Source: Iris pallida (Eukaryota > Streptophyta > Magnoliopsida > Asparagales > Iridaceae). From it: DNA of 64,000 nucleotides. Below the pieces are notes generated by a model, which was given only the letters and a program-made list of their open reading frames with translations, made no database searches and had not been told where the DNA came from. A program made the translations under genes and the position numbers. The DNA lies in assembly GCA_029216955.1 (NCBI GenBank), contig JANAVB010004057.1:1-64000 (forward strand). Reading direction: 5' to 3'. This document shows, piece by piece, positions 60,736 to 64,000 of this stretch (positions within the stretch are counted from its first letter, which is position 1; every line of letters starts with the position of its first letter).

Positions 60736-61113
60736 CTTCTTAGATGAAATACACGCTGAAACAGACTTGGTTAAAGAACCAGTACTGTTAGCGTGACTTT
60801 TAACTTTGGAAGTACAAACTGGAGCAGACTTGGCTAAGGAACCAGCGCTGTCAGCGTGACTTTTAGGGGTAAAATTGCACGCTGGAGCAGATTTGGCTAA
60901 GGAGCCAGTACTGTCAGCGTAACATTTGATTTTGGAAATACACACTGGAACAGATTTGGCTAAGGAGCCAGTACTGTCAGCATGATTTTTGGTTTTAGAG
61001 AGACACGCTGGAACAGATTTGGCTAAGGAGCCAGTACTGTCAGCGTGACTTTTAGAGTTGAATTTGCATGCCTGAACAGACTTGGCTAAGGAGCCAGTGC
61101 TGTCAGCATGACT
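60736..61113 (-). repeat. 63-bp coding tandem repeat, six units (21 residues each)
   Basis: Six units of SHADSTGSLAKSVPAC followed by five variable residues, exactly 63 bases each with no frame loss. Conserved core ADSTGSLAKS and a single Cys per unit. Confidence 0.95.
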
Positions 61114-61417
61114 TTTGAATGCTGTCATCTTCGAGCGCACAAGAGTGTGCGTGCTTGCAGTAGAGTTCTTGCCAGTGTTAGGAGTAGACACTGTGGCAGA
61201 GACTTCACCATTGACTACCAACTGATTCTTAGGGACATAGACAGAGTGTCCTTTCGACTTGGCAGTGATTATGGAGGCTGAAGTAGACTTGCCACTCTTA
61301 GCCCGCTGCATTTCTTCATAGGCGAGTTGATCGAATTGGATCGTCATCACCTTCTTCGTCGAGCCGATTGACGAAGTGTCGCATTGAGTTGTTGCCATCT
61401 TAGAAGAAGAGATGGTT

Positions 61418-61437
61418 TTCCCCAGCAGAGTCGCCAA
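61418..61437 (-). other. Primer-binding site of the Tat element
   Basis: The minus strand after the LTR end (...GAAAACA) and a short spacer reads TTGGCGACTCTGCTGGGG. It starts TGG, complementary to the tRNA CCA tail, and resembles the Arg-tRNA type site reported for Ogre/Tat elements. The tRNA assignment is from memory of the family. Confidence 0.75.
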
Positions 61438-61439
61438 TT

Positions 61440-62403
61440 TGTTTTCCATAAATAAATTCTCTTTATTTAATGTGTTTCTGGGAAAATTACAACTGTGGGA
61501 ATCAGATCTAGAAGACGATCACTATATCCCTTAGACTATGCGAAGAAGAAAAGCTCTCAAAATTTTGACAGTAGATAACTATGTATCTGTACAATGAATG
61601 AGAAAAAGAACTCTATTTATAGAGTCAAAAATAAAACTGAAAAGATAACTGTCTTCACAGCCTGTGCTTAGTTGAAAATCACGCAGGATTTAACATATGC
61701 AAGGTTGTGAGAAGTTACTGGACGTGGCCTGTAACTGTTGGACACATGGCGATCATGCATGAGTCGTGTGCAAATTACAGGACACGCAGGCGAGAGATCA
61801 GTGGCATGGCTGCCACGTACTCCAATTTGATGAAAGCCATGCAGACTTTGTTGAAGACGAAATCTACACAGACTCGGAGGAGAAAGCTTCAAAATCCACG
61901 CGAACTTGGGGCAGGAAGCTTCAGGATCCACGCAGACTCGAGGCAAAAAGCTTCAAAATCCATGCAGACTTGAGGAAGAAAACTTCAGAATCTACGCAAA
62001 CTTGAGATGAAGATCTCACAATACACGCAGACTTGAGATAAGACTACCAGCTGTCACGATTTGGCGTGCCTCGACTGATACAAAATCTCTGACAGTGATT
62101 GCTTTGTCAGTCGCATTAAATGACAAGAAACTCTTTTGGTACGCCAACTTTGATGAAGGCTGAGTCTTGCTGAAGAAGATTTCGAAAGTCACGCAATAGT
62201 CGGCTGTGATCTCTCGAGTTCCGTACATACGTGGCATACGAGGAGACATTCTTCGACTGTCGTACTGTCAGTCATGATAAAATTTCTGACAAATGATGAG
62301 CTGTCTCTTCAGCGTGATTTGTACATATTATCCTGATCAACTGAGCGTGACTTTTGACTCTGTCCTGATCAACTCAGCGTGACTGTCATTTTTAAGGCCT
62401 ACA
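61440..62403 (-). repeat. 5' LTR of the Tat element
   Basis: 964 bp, edges TGTTTTCCATAAATAAA and AAGGCCTACA on plus. Direct partner of 48759-49722, differing at about 30 positions by hand count. It drives gag-pol on the minus strand. Confidence 0.95.
61614..61621 (-). promoter_or_regulatory. TATA box of the Tat 5' LTR
   Basis: CTATAAATAG on minus within palindromic CTCTATTTATAGAG, about 170 bases before the LTR end, placing R-U5 in the last 140 bases or so. Conserved at 48933-48940. Confidence 0.7.
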
Positions 62404-64000
62404 AATATCTAAGTGGGAATTTCCACATCCTATAAATAGGCAGGTACTCCTCCACATTATTCATCCACAAATTTACCACAACCAAATAAGTGCATTGTGT
62501 CCGTGTCCCCTCCCCATCTTATTCTATATTTACATCAACATTATCTTCTTCCTCGTGTCGGACACACCCCGACATCATCAAATCCCTAATCCTAGCCTAG
62601 CCTAGCCTAGTCTACGCTGCTTCTGCCTCCCGTCAACGTCCGCCGTACCCGACCTTGGTCCCCGACCTTCACCACCCTCTGCCACAGCTCCCCGCCGGCA
62701 TCACCATCATCATCACCACACCTCCTCCTCTGCCATCACAAACCATCACCCACGCCACCAACTGTCGCTGCCACGATCGATAAATTTCCCCCGGCCAAAC
62801 CACAGCCAACCCATGCCTACCACCACCGCGGCCATGACAGCCCACATCGGCCTCCTCCATCCAATCGAAAATTCCTAAAACAAACACCAAAACAAACCCA
62901 AAAATAAGTCCGACCACTCACCTCCTCCGCGAGCGACAGCCGCGGCCGAAACCCGCCTGAGACCGTCGAGCGCCGCCCCGCGTCGGCGAGCGCGCCGCCC
63001 GGCGTTTCTCTCCATCCTCCACCGCGCTCGACCTTCCTCAAACCTCGCCGACACCCAGCGTCGCCCGTCCGAATCCCTTTCCTCAAACTCTGCCGTGGCC
63101 GAACCCTCCGCCATCCGTGCCCTAGCTCCTCCTCTCGCCGAAAAATTCCCCTGTCACCGCCTCTGCCAGCGTCATCCCCCGTTCCCCTCTTCGCTCCGCC
63201 GCCACCCTCCTTCGGCCGGCAGCCCCTTTCTTCCCGCTGCTCCGCCGTTCGTCGGTAATATCCCGCCCGCTCACTCTCCCTCTCCCAATTCTCTTTCTCT
63301 CTCTCTTCTTTCTTTTTTTTGATTTCTTAAAAAATCTTCACTGTTCTCTCGAAAGAGAACAGCTTCCCTTTTCTTCTCTTTTATTATTTTTTTATTATTT
63401 ATTTATTTTCATTTTCTGTTTAAAGATATTTTATTTAGATTTTTATATTTTTTAATTGTTTTCTTATGGGTGTTACTTATTGCATTATGTATTATGTAAT
63501 CATATTATTACTATTACTATTAGTATTAGTATTAATATTGGTTTTTGACAATATTATTATTAATATTTTAGAAATTTTACAAATATTTTCAAGCTAGTTT
63601 CAAAAGTAGTTTTTATCGCTAAAATATTATCTACAACTTATATGTATTTATATTTGATCAAGTTATATTTTTTTTGGTTTGATGGGTTAGAAATAGTTTC
63701 AAAAAAATAAAAAAATAGTTATCCACAATATTTTTTAATTGGTAGAATACGGTCTGCACCTAAGAATCATGATTTACAACCTAGATATTTTTGCCAAAGA
63801 AATATTTTATAATTTTATATGTACTTACTACTATGACAAATAGAAATATATTTTATTATTACAAATATTTTCCTAAAATAGTAAGTATATTAATTATCCC
63901 GTCCCTTCGATTCCTATCCTGACCTTACCTATCATATTCTCTATCCTCCTCCAAAAATTGAACTACCGTATGTCCACCCTAACCAAGTTGACCGTTATGG
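62404..64000 (+). mobile_element. Chromovirus-like LTR, right part, running off the window
   Basis: Resumes the LTR broken at 48758, after the target duplicate AATAT. A plus-strand TATAAATA at 62431-62438 (ACATCC-TATAAATAGG) fits an LTR promoter. A C-rich leader follows. 62900-63250 is markedly GC-rich (CCGCCG, GCGCCGCC), then it returns to AT-rich by 63350. No pol or gag is seen. GC-rich leaders also lie downstream of the TATA box in the LTRs at 34200-34400 and 41550-41680. Short frames in the GC block (62669-63322) lack recognisable domains. Confidence 0.5.
62431..62438 (+). promoter_or_regulatory. TATA box of the split LTR
   Basis: CACATCC-TATAAATA-GGCAGG with a pyrimidine-rich region downstream; orientation agrees with the TGTAAAACCCC start at 48100. 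Confidence 0.6.

Larger units (their letters stand above)
57403..61449 (-). pseudogene. Tat gag with long N-terminal extension
   Basis: One minus-strand frame with stops at 60457 (TAG), 59950 (TAA), 59563 (TAA), 59179 (TAG) and 58639 (TAA). Residues 1-330 form a Ser/Thr/Lys-rich extension with six 21-residue repeats. The retrotransposon gag domain (nucleocapsid shell) lies at 58639-59085 with YEWYRSLPD, FKQIFLERFY and EDYIERFQREAL. After it, a C..H..H..C zinc-like site (YCPYHRMLGHTIRTCY) is near 58340-58390. It ends at 57403 as an ATGA overlap with pol in another frame, so the gag-pol junction is either a programmed or a mutational frameshift. The frame opens inside the LTR (ATG 61449) and crosses the PBS; ATG 61398 is a plausible later start. 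Confidence 0.9.
48759..62403 (-). mobile_element. Complete Ty3/gypsy Tat-lineage retrotransposon, 13,645 bp
   Basis: Two 964-bp LTRs with TGT...ACA ends, flanked by the identical 5-bp target duplication AATAT (48754-48758 and 62404-62408). PBS follows the 5' LTR and PPT precedes the 3' LTR. The internal order on the minus strand is a long N-terminal extension with repeats, gag, protease, RT, RNase H, second RNase H, integrase; then two ORFs on the opposite strand before the 3' LTR. Dual RNase H, length and antisense accessory ORFs are the pattern of the plant Tat (Ogre/Retand/Grande) lineage. By hand count the LTRs differ at about 30 of 964 positions (about 3%), mostly transitions. Coding capacity is broken by seven stops and one frameshift. 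Confidence 0.95.

Noticed and set aside
60736..61113. CRISPR-like array in gag
   Set aside because: The 63-bp units are contiguous and coding; this is a protein repeat.
62669..63322. GC-rich frames of 75-89 codons as a host gene start
   Set aside because: Frames overlap on both strands without a domain, and the position fits the GC-rich leader of an LTR. A host gene cannot be excluded but is not supported.

Overview
This window looks like a transposable-element-dense, AT-rich stretch of a flowering-plant nuclear chromosome, of the pericentromeric or intergenic kind. Every recognisable coding region except two short captured or exon-like fragments belongs to a plant retrotransposon or CACTA transposon. 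Seen directly are Ty1/copia and Ty3/gypsy polyproteins, LTR pairs, a dual-RNase-H Ty3/gypsy element of the plant-specific Tat lineage, a plant mobile domain (PMD) protein and a CACTA Transposase_24 protein. I cannot name the species. I see no intact host gene, rRNA or tRNA gene.

Left part, 1-11.5 kb: an old chromovirus-like LTR (471-1537) is followed by a gutted Sirevirus-like copia element on the minus strand (1538-6712, gag only). A CACTA transposon end lies in its 5' LTR (6713 onward). A Tat-like LTR remnant (about 9060-10480) follows, with two plus-strand TATA boxes behind it (10531, 11560).

11.5-20 kb: a broken plus-strand gene for a PMD protein. Its first exon is split by a 3.85-kb LTR-type insertion, it keeps two GT-AG introns, and eight nonsense codons interrupt it. 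It may be an accessory antisense gene of a Tat-like retrotransposon or a PMD gene of another origin.

20-28.7 kb: a mosaic of LTRs, rich in hexanucleotide, GTCAA-type and compound CA/TA repeats.

28.7-32.4 kb: a degenerate CACTA element with three Transposase_24 exons. Inside one of its introns, on the opposite strand, is a captured exon of a cytokinin-receptor-type histidine kinase, part of it duplicated in tandem.

33-43.7 kb: a non-coding chromovirus-like element with 2-3-kb LTRs (minus orientation), abutting a Tat pol fragment.

43.7-64 kb: a clear triple nest. A copia element (43667-48099, 5' end beyond the window) was hit by a chromovirus-like element (48100-48758 plus 62404 onward). That element was hit by a 13,645-bp Ty3/gypsy Tat-lineage element (48759-62403) with two 964-bp LTRs, a 5-bp AATAT target duplication, PBS, PPT, a gag with six 21-residue repeats, and protease, RT, RNase H, second RNase H and integrase. 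The Tat element also carries two plus-strand (antisense) ORFs behind their own TATA boxes. Its gag-pol has seven in-frame stops and one frameshift, all the stops being TAG or TAA.
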